Source: an uncultured bacterium (lineage in GTDB: Bacteria; Bdellovibrionota_C; UBA2361; SZUA-149; CALKYB01). Taken from it: 18,277 bases of DNA. The DNA is taken from the NCBI GenBank assembly GCA_938003565.1, contig CALKYB010000177.1:1-18277 (forward strand), given 5' to 3'. Of the stretch, positions 1-6,411 are shown one piece after another; position 1 is the first letter of the stretch, and every line of letters starts with the position of its first letter. The position numbers and the translations under genes were made by a program. The notes below the pieces were generated by a model. The model was not told the DNA's origin, did no database searches, and was given only the letters and a program-made list of their open reading frames with translations.

Positions 1-664
1 AAGCATAGAACTGGGCCATAAAACTTACAGATAAAACAAAAAGGACTGAAATAACTTTGAAAATATCATGGCCAAGAAAAAAAATGCTACCAAATATACC
101 TATCAGCATTACACCTTGGCAAATCGAATTCACGGTAAAGCACAATGTGTCATCGGCCGATGCTCGAAGATACTTTCTCAGAAGTACTCGAAAGTCTCGA
201 TCTACTAGCGCAAACAGTGGCCAACTAGAAAAATAAAAGGCCATCCAGCAAAAATTTAAGAAAGATATTGAAGCTAACAACAACTCCAAACTTGCCTCTA
301 TCTCCCCTCTCCCGGAGCCGGGCTTTGGCAAAGCCCAGTATATTAACAATAATATGGCACCTAAAAATATCAAATGAATTGCGAAGTAGAGAAAACTGTT
401 TTTCAGCTGACAACTCAAATCTTCATTCACGGAAGTTTTATAAAGCCGTCCGAGCCGCAAGGCAGATAGGAATTGAATCAACATATAGCCTACCAAGACT
501 ATAGCAACACACACTATGAAGCCATATGACTGGCCGATATCGGCGGCTACAAGAAAAATTGTCGATAAGGCCACAACAGGCAAAAATCCCAATGCAAATT
601 TCTCCCTGAGTCCCAAAAAGTACCAACCTAAGACAGTTCGAAACTCTTTTTTCCAATTGCTCAT
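1..664 (-). CDS. Polytopic membrane protein of unknown function, 3' end outside window
   Basis: An uninterrupted minus-strand reading frame starts at ATG 664-662 (MSNWKKEFRT) and stays open for 221 codons to the window edge, so the C-terminus is missing. The translation is strongly hydrophobic, with about six likely membrane helices near residues 23-41, 46-68, 91-112, 127-152, 181-198 and 201-220. Short charged loops separate them, including a basic stretch (DRDFRVLLRKYLR) around 155-167. An AAGAGG sequence lies about 15 bases before the ATG, rather far for a ribosome binding site. Two short reading frames in other frames of the same DNA are shadows of this one. I do not recognise the family. 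The length and hydrophobic pattern support a real inner-membrane protein, but nothing points to a substrate. Confidence 0.72.
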   Translation of the reverse strand, partial: MSNWKKEFRTVLGWYFLGLREKFALGFLPVVALSTIFLVAADIGQSYGFIVCVAIVLVGYMLIQFLSALRLGRLYKTSVNEDLSCQLKNSFLYFAIHLIFLGAILLLIYWALPKPGSGRGEIEASLELLLASISFLNFCWMAFYFSSWPLFALVDRDFRVLLRKYLRASADDTLCFTVNSICQGVMLIGIFGSIFFLGHDIFKVISVLFVLSVSFMAQFYA

Positions 665-708
665 ATCTTTCAATTTAAACCTCTTATTTGTCTAAACATG
701 TGGCACGA

Positions 709-756
709 TAACTTTCTAAAACCTTGGTCCTAGAAAAATGGACTTTTAGAAAGTTA
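709..756. repeat. 13-bp perfect inverted repeat, 22-base spacer
   Basis: TAACTTTCTAAAA at 709-721 is the exact reverse complement of TTTTAGAAAGTTA at 744-756. Inside, GTCC (727-730) can pair with GGAC (740-743), extending the possible hairpin. No T-run follows on either strand, so it does not look like an intrinsic terminator. It sits 45-92 bases upstream of the minus-strand membrane-protein start, where an operator or a leader-RNA hairpin is possible. Confidence 0.6.
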
Positions 757-1113
757 CCGATGGTTAGAATTACTCAAATACTTAACTGATAGGGAGCTGG
801 AGAGAGCTGAGCTACTGAGCTAGTAACTGCTAGAAAAGATTTCTGACAAATGCGAAGCCTTGAGAATCTAGACAAGTCCACTATAGCCAAGAGGCGTGCT
901 ACTTGAAACATTAGCTCCAGCCTTTAAGGCGCATCGATTTAGTGAGCCTTTATTAAGTGTCAAAAGCCACAATTTGAGACAATTCTGCCTTCCAGAGCCC
1001 TAAAGACTTAGAAGCATTAAGGAAAGCCAACAATATAGAATCTACACATCCGCGTTGTTTACTTGCAATTTAAAAACCTGAAATAACTTAATTAATTTTT
1101 TACTGAGTCTTGC

Positions 1114-1142
1114 TTGACAACCTCCCAGACCGTGCTTAAAAA
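1114..1142 (+). promoter_or_regulatory. Candidate promoter for groESL
   Basis: A perfect TTGACA at 1114-1119 is followed after 17 bases by TAAAAA (1137-1142), a poor -10 box. If used, it would give a 5' leader of about 190 bases before groES. No CIRCE element and no clear sigma-32 -10 box (CCCCAT type) is visible. A second possible -10 (TATAAA, 1249-1254) lies closer to the gene but lacks a good -35 box. Confidence 0.35.
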
Positions 1143-1146
1143 CTCA

Positions 1147-1191
1147 CCAGCCAGATAGAAGGCCTGTTTAGTTAGCGGGCTTTTTGGCTGG
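1147..1191 (+). promoter_or_regulatory. Nested stem structure with internal T-run in groES leader
   Basis: CCAGCCA (1147-1153) pairs perfectly with TGGCTGG (1185-1191). Inside it, GCCTG (1162-1166) pairs with CGGGC (1176-1180) with one G-U, and is followed at once by TTTTT (1181-1185). The inner hairpin plus U-run resembles an intrinsic terminator. The outer stem would sequester part of the U-run. This could be an attenuator in the groESL leader or the end of a short upstream transcript. Confidence 0.4.
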
Positions 1192-1339
1192 AGGTTTTGG
1201 TTTGTGAGGAGACGTTGGCCTCATAGCTTAGACCAAACATAAATTGTCTATAAATAGAGGTCTACAGATAGATTGGCTTCTGTGGATATTTGCAAACATT
1301 AAATAAGGGAAACGTCCCCTTTTAATACGGAGAAAGATT

Positions 1340-1627
1340 ATGGGCCTACGTCCACTACATGATCGATTGATCGTCGAGAGACTTAGCGAAGATGAGAAAA
1401 CTGCTGGCGGAATAATCATTCCTGAAACAGCAAAAGAAAAGCCTCAACGTGGAAAAGTTGTTGCTGTTGGAAAAGGAAAAATCCAAGAAGACGGTTCTGT
1501 TCGACCACTTGACGTTAAAGCTGGCGACACTGTGTTGTTCGGAAAATACGCAGGAACCGAAGTAAACGTTGAAACTGAAGATCGCCTAATCATGCGAGAA
1601 GACGACGTTTTAGCTGTTATTGAATAG
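1340..1627 (+). CDS. groES: Co-chaperonin GroES (Hsp10)
   Basis: 95-residue co-chaperonin that caps the GroEL ring as a heptamer and closes the cytoplasmic folding chamber. The protein shows the family landmarks in order: N-terminal RPLHDRLIVE (residues 4-13), the mobile loop EKTAGGIIIPETAKEKPQRG (about 19-38) that contacts GroEL, the GKVVAVGKG strand, the VKAGDTVLFGKYAGTEV core and the C-terminal REDDVLAVIE. The length is normal. The start is ATG at 1340 with GGAG at 1329-1332, seven bases upstream. A small hairpin (GGGA 1307-1310 with TCCC 1315-1318) lies just before the ribosome binding site. groEL follows 33 bases downstream, giving the standard groESL operon. Identification is certain. 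Confidence 0.98.
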   Translation: MGLRPLHDRLIVERLSEDEKTAGGIIIPETAKEKPQRGKVVAVGKGKIQEDGSVRPLDVKAGDTVLFGKYAGTEVNVETEDRLIMREDDVLAVIE

Positions 1628-1660
1628 TTTATATTATACCTAGAAAGGAGAAAATAGGTC

Positions 1661-3307
1661 ATGGGAGTTAAAATTTTAGAATACGGTCTCGATGCTCGAG
1701 ACGAAATGCTTAAAGGTGTCAACACACTTGCTGACGCTGTCGCTGTTACTATGGGGCCTAAAGGCCGTAACGTTGTTATCGAAAAGTCTTTCGGTGGACC
1801 AACTGTTACTAAAGACGGTGTTACAGTTGCTAAAGAAATCGAAATTGAAAACAAATTCGAAAATATGGGCGCTCAGATGGTAAGAGAAGTTGCTTCTAAA
1901 ACTTCTGACATTGCTGGTGACGGAACGACTACTGCTACTGTTCTTGCTCGCGAAATCTTTCGTGAAGGAAGCCGACTAGTTGCTGCTGGTAACGACCCAA
2001 TGAGCATTAAGAGAGGAATTGATAAAGCAGTTACTAAAATCGTAGCTGAGCTTCAAAAGCTTTCTAAAGAAACCAAATCAAAAGAAGAAATTGCTCAGGT
2101 GGGAACTATCTCAGCTAACAATGATTCTTTCATCGGCGACATTATTGCTGAAGCGATGGAGAAAGTTGGTAAAGAAGGTGTTATCACTGTTGAAGAAGCT
2201 AAAAGCCTTGAGACTTCTCTTGAAGTTGTTGAAGGTATGCAGTTCGACAGAGGATACCTCTCTCCTTACTTCGTAACTGATCCAGACAGAATGGAAACAG
2301 TTCAAGAAGAGCCATACATCCTAATTCACGAGAAGAAGATTTCTAACATGAAAGACCTTCTTCCACTGCTTGAAGGTGTAGCTCGGTCAAATCGTCCTTT
2401 GCTAATTATTGCTGAAGACATTGATGGCGAAGCTCTTGCAACTCTAGTCGTTAACAAAATTCGTGGAACTCTAAACGTGGCTGCTGTTAAAGCTCCTGGT
2501 TTTGGTGACAGAAGAAAAGCAATGCTTGAAGATATTGCTACTCTTACTGGCGGCGAGTTCATCAGCGAAGACCTGGGCATTAAGCTTGAGAACATTGAAG
2601 TCTCTCAGCTAGGCCAAGCGAAAAGAGTTGTTATCGACAAAGACAACACAACTATTATCGACGGTTCTGGAAAGAAAGACGGAATTGAAGCTCGAGTAAA
2701 GCAAATTCGCAACCAAATCGAAGACACTTCAAGTGACTACGACCGCGAAAAGCTTCAAGAGCGTCTTGCTAAACTAGTTGGCGGTGTTGCTGTTATTAAC
2801 GTTGGTGCTGCTACCGAAGTTGAGATGAAAGAGAAGAAAGCTCGAGTTGAAGATGCTCTTCACGCTACACGTGCTGCGGTTGAAGAAGGCGTTGTTCCTG
2901 GCGGAGGGGTTGCTTACATCAGAACTCTTGATGCTTTGGACAATGTTGACACAATCAACGACGAAGAAGCTGTTGGGGTGAAAATCATCCGTAGAGCAAT
3001 CGAAGCACCTCTTAGAACAATTGTTAGCAACGCTGGGCACGAAGCTGCTGTTGTTGTTAATGACGTTCGAAATGCAAAAGGCTCAACTGGCTTTAACGCT
3101 TTGACTGAAACTATAGAAGACCTAGTTAAAGCTGGTGTTATTGACCCAACTAAAGTAACTCGTTCTGCTTTGCAAAACGCTGCTTCTGTTGCTGGGTTAA
3201 TGCTAACCACTGAAGCTGTTATTGCTGACAAGCCTGACGAAGGCGGCGACTCAGCTCCTGCTGGAATGCCAGGTGGAATGCCGGGCGGTATGCCAGGAAT
3301 GATGTAA
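1661..3307 (+). CDS. groEL: Chaperonin GroEL (Hsp60)
   Basis: 548-residue group I chaperonin subunit that forms the double-heptamer ATP-driven folding chamber with GroES in the cytoplasm. Numbering matches E. coli GroEL: the ATP-site aspartates fall at D52, D87 (GDGTTTATVLA) and D398 (KARVEDAL). The apical and intermediate segments ITVEEAKS (about 175-182), GYLSPYFVT (198-206) and KAPGFGDRRKAMLEDIA (277-293) are intact. The C-terminus carries the flexible GGM-type tail (GGMPGGMPGGMPGMM). A strong ribosome binding site AAAGGAG lies at 1644-1650. Codon choice is rich in GCT and GTT, as expected for a highly expressed gene. It is the last gene of the operon and is followed by a strong terminator. 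Confidence 0.99.
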   Translation: MGVKILEYGLDARDEMLKGVNTLADAVAVTMGPKGRNVVIEKSFGGPTVTKDGVTVAKEIEIENKFENMGAQMVREVASKTSDIAGDGTTTATVLAREIFREGSRLVAAGNDPMSIKRGIDKAVTKIVAELQKLSKETKSKEEIAQVGTISANNDSFIGDIIAEAMEKVGKEGVITVEEAKSLETSLEVVEGMQFDRGYLSPYFVTDPDRMETVQEEPYILIHEKKISNMKDLLPLLEGVARSNRPLLIIAEDIDGEALATLVVNKIRGTLNVAAVKAPGFGDRRKAMLEDIATLTGGEFISEDLGIKLENIEVSQLGQAKRVVIDKDNTTIIDGSGKKDGIEARVKQIRNQIEDTSSDYDREKLQERLAKLVGGVAVINVGAATEVEMKEKKARVEDALHATRAAVEEGVVPGGGVAYIRTLDALDNVDTINDEEAVGVKIIRRAIEAPLRTIVSNAGHEAAVVVNDVRNAKGSTGFNALTETIEDLVKAGVIDPTKVTRSALQNAASVAGLMLTTEAVIADKPDEGGDSAPAGMPGGMPGGMPGMM

Positions 3308-3333
3308 GAACTTAGAGTTTTACATCTAAATTT

Positions 3334-3370
3334 AAGGCCAGGCAGACACTCTCTGCCTGGCCTTTTTTTT
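3334..3370 (+). terminator. Intrinsic terminator of groESL
   Basis: AAGGCCAGGCAGA (3334-3346) pairs perfectly with TCTGCCTGGCCTT (3352-3364) around a CACTC loop, and T-rich sequence follows to 3370. It begins 27 bases after the groEL stop. A classic rho-independent terminator. Confidence 0.95.
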
Positions 3371-3645
3371 TAATAATTCCAAATTGGATACAAAGCTAAT
3401 CTAGCTTATCAGGAAGTCTTAACAACCAAGCACCAGAGTAAAACTCTTTTTTCAGCCTCAAGAAAAACCTCTAAGTCTCCGTAAACACTCGCTTTAATTT
3501 TCCCTTGAAGATACTGCAAAATTATTGAACAGTTAGTACGTAAAATCGTCGAATCATTGTCAAAGTTAAAATTGTTTTAATCATTTTTGGTTTTTAGAAG
3601 GTGTTGTTTAAATTTACTTTAGGGTTGTTTTAATTGGGGACTAAC
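3371..3645 (+). promoter_or_regulatory. mlaC upstream region with repeated TTGTTT(T/A)AAT words
   Basis: This AT-rich 275-base region has no gene. TTGTTTTAAT occurs at 3572-3581 and 3625-3634, and the variant TTGTTTAAAT at 3604-3613, all on the plus strand. A TTGTCA at about 3557-3562 could be a -35 box, but no good -10 box follows at the right spacing. GGGGA at 3636-3640 is the ribosome binding site that supports the ATG at 3646 as the mlaC start. Confidence 0.35.
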
Positions 3646-4287
3646 ATGAAAAATCTTAACTCGATTCAGAAGAAGTCAAAAACTTTTTTTATAACACTAG
3701 TAGGACTGACGCTTCTCAGTGTTTCTGTTTTTACCACCCAAGCTCTAGCCAAAGAGGTTTCTGGGCCAAAAGGTCACATCAGCAAAGTTATAGACGAAGC
3801 AAAGTCTATGGTTACTCAACCCAACGTTGACACTTCCAGCAAGGAGTTTCGCGCCAAATTCGAAACTCATCTTTTCTCTATTTTTGACTTTGAGGAAATG
3901 GCAAAAAGAAGTTTGGGTAAAAATTGGAAGTTAGCATCTGAGCAAGAGAAAAAGGAATTTGTTGATCTATTCAGTAAAATGCTGTCGAAAACCTATTTAA
4001 ACAGAGTAATAAACGGTTTTCCTAATAGCACCATTGAGTATGGCGATGAGAAGGTAGTGGGTAAAAAAGCTTCTCTTAAGTCCAAAGTGGTCTCCGACGG
4101 AGAAAACGTAAAAGTCTTTTATCGCCTTAAGCGCAAAGATAACGCCTGGTTTATTTACGATATAATCATTGAAAACGTAAGTTTAGTAGCTAATTACCGA
4201 AGTGAATTCGCTGGAATTGTACGAAAAGAAAAAATGTCTGGACTAATTTCTAAACTTGCTGACAAACTAGCCCAATCTGAAGATTAA
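3646..4287 (+). CDS. mlaC: MlaC-family periplasmic phospholipid-binding protein
   Basis: 213-residue protein of the MlaC/Ttg2D family, the soluble periplasmic carrier that shuttles phospholipid between the outer membrane and the MlaFEDB complex. A signal peptide covers residues 1-35: a basic N-region, a hydrophobic core around FFITLVGLTLLSVSVF and an ALA cleavage site before KEV. The mature part has the family pattern: FDFEEMAKRSLGKNWKLASEQEKKEFVDLFSKMLSKTY in segments, then a basic beta-rich half ending VFYRLKRKDNAWFIYDIIIENVSLVANYRSEF, as in MlaC. I chose ATG 3646 because GGGGA lies five bases before it. An in-frame TTG at 3634 would add four residues. It is unlinked in orientation from mlaEFD, which lies downstream on the opposite strand. 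Confidence 0.9.
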   Translation: MKNLNSIQKKSKTFFITLVGLTLLSVSVFTTQALAKEVSGPKGHISKVIDEAKSMVTQPNVDTSSKEFRAKFETHLFSIFDFEEMAKRSLGKNWKLASEQEKKEFVDLFSKMLSKTYLNRVINGFPNSTIEYGDEKVVGKKASLKSKVVSDGENVKVFYRLKRKDNAWFIYDIIIENVSLVANYRSEFAGIVRKEKMSGLISKLADKLAQSED

Positions 4288-4313
4288 TCGGCTAGTCAGT
4301 TTACCTGTGAAAT

Positions 4314-4988
4314 TTGATCGAACTTCTTAAACAACTATTCTCAAAGAATAATTCTGAGAGTAGTAGCAGTGAGGAACTCCTCAATGGGGCAATCGGTAAC
4401 TTTTTTTTAATTTCTGGTAAGCTCGTAATTGCAGATGGAATAATTTCCGAATCTGAAGTTATTTATGTAGAGAAGTTCATTAAAACTTCACTTAGGCTCT
4501 CAGCTCAAGCTGAGCAAAAAGCCCTTTCTCTATTTCATAAAGGTCCTAAAGCAAAGATATCTCATATCGCCCTAGCAGAAGAAATCATTAGTGAATACCC
4601 CAACAATACTCCACTCTACGATCTGCTAATAGACTTTCTAGTACAACTCTCAATTGCCGATGGTCACTTTTCTGATGAAGAGCAAGCTTTTATCGGCGAG
4701 ATAGCAACGGTATTTAGTATTCCAGTAGAGGAGTACGAAGGTTTCAGATTTCACTACTCCGATACTCCTCAATCCAAAGACTACAGCACATACTATAAAC
4801 TAATTGGATTATTACCAGACACTAGCGATCAAATAGTTAGAGTTCGATTCGCTAGCTTTTTAGAAAAATACGGCCCCGAAGCCATCAACAAACTACCTGA
4901 AGAAATGCGCTTCTACGCCAAAAATCGCTACCAGCGCCTTGAGCAGGCTTTTAAAATTATCATTGAGCAAAGAGGTCTCAGTGTATAG
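4314..4988 (+). CDS. TerB-like protein with degenerate J-like C-terminus (DjlA-related)
   Basis: 224 residues, TTG start 26 bases after mlaC and no clear ribosome binding site, so probably translated from the mlaC transcript. The N-terminal two thirds carry two TerB/DjlA-type acidic helix motifs: IADGIISESEV (39-49) and IADGHFSDEE (114-123). Residues 157-222 align by eye with the J-domain of DjlA: YYKLIGLLPDTSDQIVRVRF, then LPEEMRFYAKNRYQRLEQAFKIIIEQRG, which matches the DjlA pattern of GLP-EMM--AK-K-QEIQ-AYE. The HPD tripeptide needed to stimulate DnaK is replaced by GPE (187-189). Unlike E. coli DjlA, no N-terminal membrane helix is seen. The J assignment rests on recalled family sequence, so it could instead be only a helical TerB protein. 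Role unknown. Confidence 0.72.
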   Translation: MIELLKQLFSKNNSESSSSEELLNGAIGNFFLISGKLVIADGIISESEVIYVEKFIKTSLRLSAQAEQKALSLFHKGPKAKISHIALAEEIISEYPNNTPLYDLLIDFLVQLSIADGHFSDEEQAFIGEIATVFSIPVEEYEGFRFHYSDTPQSKDYSTYYKLIGLLPDTSDQIVRVRFASFLEKYGPEAINKLPEEMRFYAKNRYQRLEQAFKIIIEQRGLSV

Positions 4989-5024
4989 GCATGCCCTTTT
5001 AAAAGACCTGTATCTCCTCGCCCT

Positions 5025-5085
5025 AGCAATCGATTTGAATGTCTCTCTTCCACCCAAAGTCTTCGAGTGATTCAACTCGATTGCT
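5025..5085. repeat. Imperfect 16-bp inverted repeat with competing hairpin between convergent genes
   Basis: AGCAATCGATTTGAAT (5025-5040) and ATTCAACTCGATTGCT (5070-5085) are complementary at 15 of 16 positions across a 29-base spacer. A second hairpin, TCGAGT (5063-5068) with ACTCGA (5075-5080), uses the same right arm, so the two folds exclude each other. A run of eight or more T lies about 16 bases beyond on the plus strand. It lies between the ends of the TerB/J-like gene and mlaD, so a terminator role is plausible but not canonical. Confidence 0.5.
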
Positions 5086-5139
5086 ACTGAATGATCTTTG
5101 ATTTTTTTTAGCAATGAAGAATGGCTGGACCCTAAAGGC

Positions 5140-5637
5140 TTATGAGTCCAAACTATGAATGATCTTGCCGATGATGTCTTCCATATCCACCACAGACTCA
5201 GTATCAAAAAGTTGACCCTTATCCTCTATTAACTCATCAGAAGATCCAGGAGTAATCCTGAGGTATTTATCACCGATGATTCCTTTTGTACGAATTGAGG
5301 CAATATCATCATCACGTAGTTGAAAGGATTTATTAACTTCAAGCTGCACTACAGCTGTCGTGTCTTGCAGTTCAATTGCCCTTACACTTCCAATTGGCAC
5401 GCCCGCAATTTCAACCGGAGCGCCTACTGTAAGCCCAGAGACATTATCAAACTCAGCAGTAATCAGATAATTGTTGCTACTAAATAAGGATATGCCACCA
5501 ATATTTACCGCCAGGTAACCAAAAGCTAAAACTCCAGCCAGGGCAAAAAGGCCAACATAAAATTCAGTTTTCAAACTCTTTCTAGGAGGTGAGAACTCTG
5601 GAGTAGAAACTTCTTTATTTTGACTATTATCAGACAT
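5140..5637 (-). CDS. mlaD: MlaD-like MCE-domain protein of lipid ABC transporter
   Basis: 165-residue inner-membrane-anchored MCE protein. MlaD hexamers form the periplasmic lipid channel on the MlaFE transporter. A proline-rich cytoplasmic N-terminus is followed by one membrane helix at about 26-45 (FYVGLFALAGVLAFGYLAV) and one MCE domain (about 55-135). This has the typical FDNVSGLTVGAPVEIAGVPIGSV segment (63-85) and the SIRTKGIIGDKYLRITPG segment that ends MCE domains. Only a short tail follows, so it is slightly smaller than E. coli MlaD (183). Start at ATG 5637, 24 bases after mlaF, with a purine-rich GAAAAGAAA before it. Last gene of the mlaEFD cluster. No mlaB (STAS) gene follows, and the downstream strand holds the convergent TerB/J-like gene. 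Confidence 0.92.
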   Translation of the reverse strand: MSDNSQNKEVSTPEFSPPRKSLKTEFYVGLFALAGVLAFGYLAVNIGGISLFSSNNYLITAEFDNVSGLTVGAPVEIAGVPIGSVRAIELQDTTAVVQLEVNKSFQLRDDDIASIRTKGIIGDKYLRITPGSSDELIEDKGQLFDTESVVDMEDIIGKIIHSLDS

Positions 5638-5661
5638 TTTCTTTTCAAACGCTCCGTAACG

Positions 5662-6411
5662 CTACTGTAAGCTAATGGGTCCTTCGACACTTCCTTCTAT
5701 AAACTGCTTCACAACAGCATCATCAATACTTAAAAACTCGTCGACTGTACCTTGGGCTCGAACTTCCCCTTGATAAAGCATAGCAATTCTATCGCACACC
5801 TGAAAGACTTCCGGTATCTCGTGAGAAATTACTACTCCTGTGAAACCAGCCTTTTTCTTCATCTCCGCTATCAACTCATAGATTTCCTGGCCCATATAGG
5901 GGTCAAGGCCTGTATTAGGCTCATCAAATAGTATTATGGCAGGATTTGTAACTAGGGCCCGAGCAATCCCGATTCGCTTTCTCATACCAATAGAAACTTC
6001 CCCTGGGAGCATTAACTCCTTTCCTGACATGCCAACGTCAGCAATTCTAGAAACAACTCGTTGATGAATCTCATCCACTTCAAGATTTGAGTTATAGTTA
6101 AGAGGAAAAGCTACGTTGTCATACAAAGTAAGAGAGTCAAATAACGCAGCGGACTGAAAGAGGATGCCCATATTGCGGCATATTTTCTGTCGTTCTCGAC
6201 TAGACTTAACATCTGTCACAGACCGTCCAGCTACCACCACCTCCCCACTACTAGCCTCAAGCAAACCCGAGACTATCTTCAATAGGACGCTCTTACCGGT
6301 TCCACTTGGACCGACAATCGCAATTGTCTCTCCTTCGGCGATCTCTAAATCAACTCCATGCAAGACTTCCTGAGCCCCAAAATTCTTATAGAGATTCCTA
6401 ATCTGAATCAA
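5662..6411 (-). CDS. mlaF: MlaF-like ABC transporter ATP-binding protein
   Basis: 249-residue ATPase that powers phospholipid movement by MlaFED at the inner membrane. Motifs in order: Walker A GPSGTGKS (34-41), Q-loop Q86 (ILFQSAALFDSLT), signature VSIGMRKR (139-146), Walker B IILFDEP (159-165) with E164, D-loop TGLDP and H-loop H197 (VISHE). The signature usually reads LSGGM in this family; here isoleucine replaces the first glycine. I place the start at TTG 6411, which overlaps the mlaE stop (TTGA), because family similarity begins at IQIRNLYKNFG. The same frame is open further upstream to 6534, but that part reads as the mlaE coding region in another frame. Translation is probably coupled to mlaE. 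Confidence 0.93.
   Translation of the reverse strand: MIQIRNLYKNFGAQEVLHGVDLEIAEGETIAIVGPSGTGKSVLLKIVSGLLEASSGEVVVAGRSVTDVKSSRERQKICRNMGILFQSAALFDSLTLYDNVAFPLNYNSNLEVDEIHQRVVSRIADVGMSGKELMLPGEVSIGMRKRIGIARALVTNPAIILFDEPNTGLDPYMGQEIYELIAEMKKKAGFTGVVISHEIPEVFQVCDRIAMLYQGEVRAQGTVDEFLSIDDAVVKQFIEGSVEGPISLQ

Larger units (their letters stand above)
665..1339. other. Long non-coding region upstream of groES
   Basis: About 675 bases without a convincing gene on either strand. It lies between the divergent start of the membrane-protein gene (minus) and groES (plus). It holds a 13-bp inverted repeat at 709-756, a candidate promoter at 1114-1142 and a nested stem structure at 1147-1191, listed separately. 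It also holds short TAGACC / GGTCTA inverted elements at 1229-1234 and 1259-1264. Between about 770 and 1080 I see only AT-rich sequence with scattered AGCT and CTAG words. Confidence 0.6.

Noticed and set aside
225..504. Short reading frames on both strands at 225-413 and 268-504
   Set aside because: They lie inside the longer minus-strand membrane-protein frame that is open from 664 to the edge; their translations look like shadow frames.
803..822. tRNA-like D-arm words (TAGCTCAGTAGCTCAGC) on the minus strand
   Set aside because: No acceptor stem, anticodon arm or TTCGAATC-type T-arm around it; just repeated AGCT words.
1200..1339. CIRCE element expected upstream of groES
   Set aside because: Looked for TTAGCACTC-N9-GAGTGCTAA and close variants; none is present.
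3262..3306. GGMP repeats at the groEL 3' end
   Set aside because: The flexible GGM-rich tail is normal for GroEL and not a novel repeat.
4893..5207. Minus-strand reading frame of 104 codons
   Set aside because: It overlaps the ends of both the TerB/J-like gene and mlaD and resembles no family; shadow frame.
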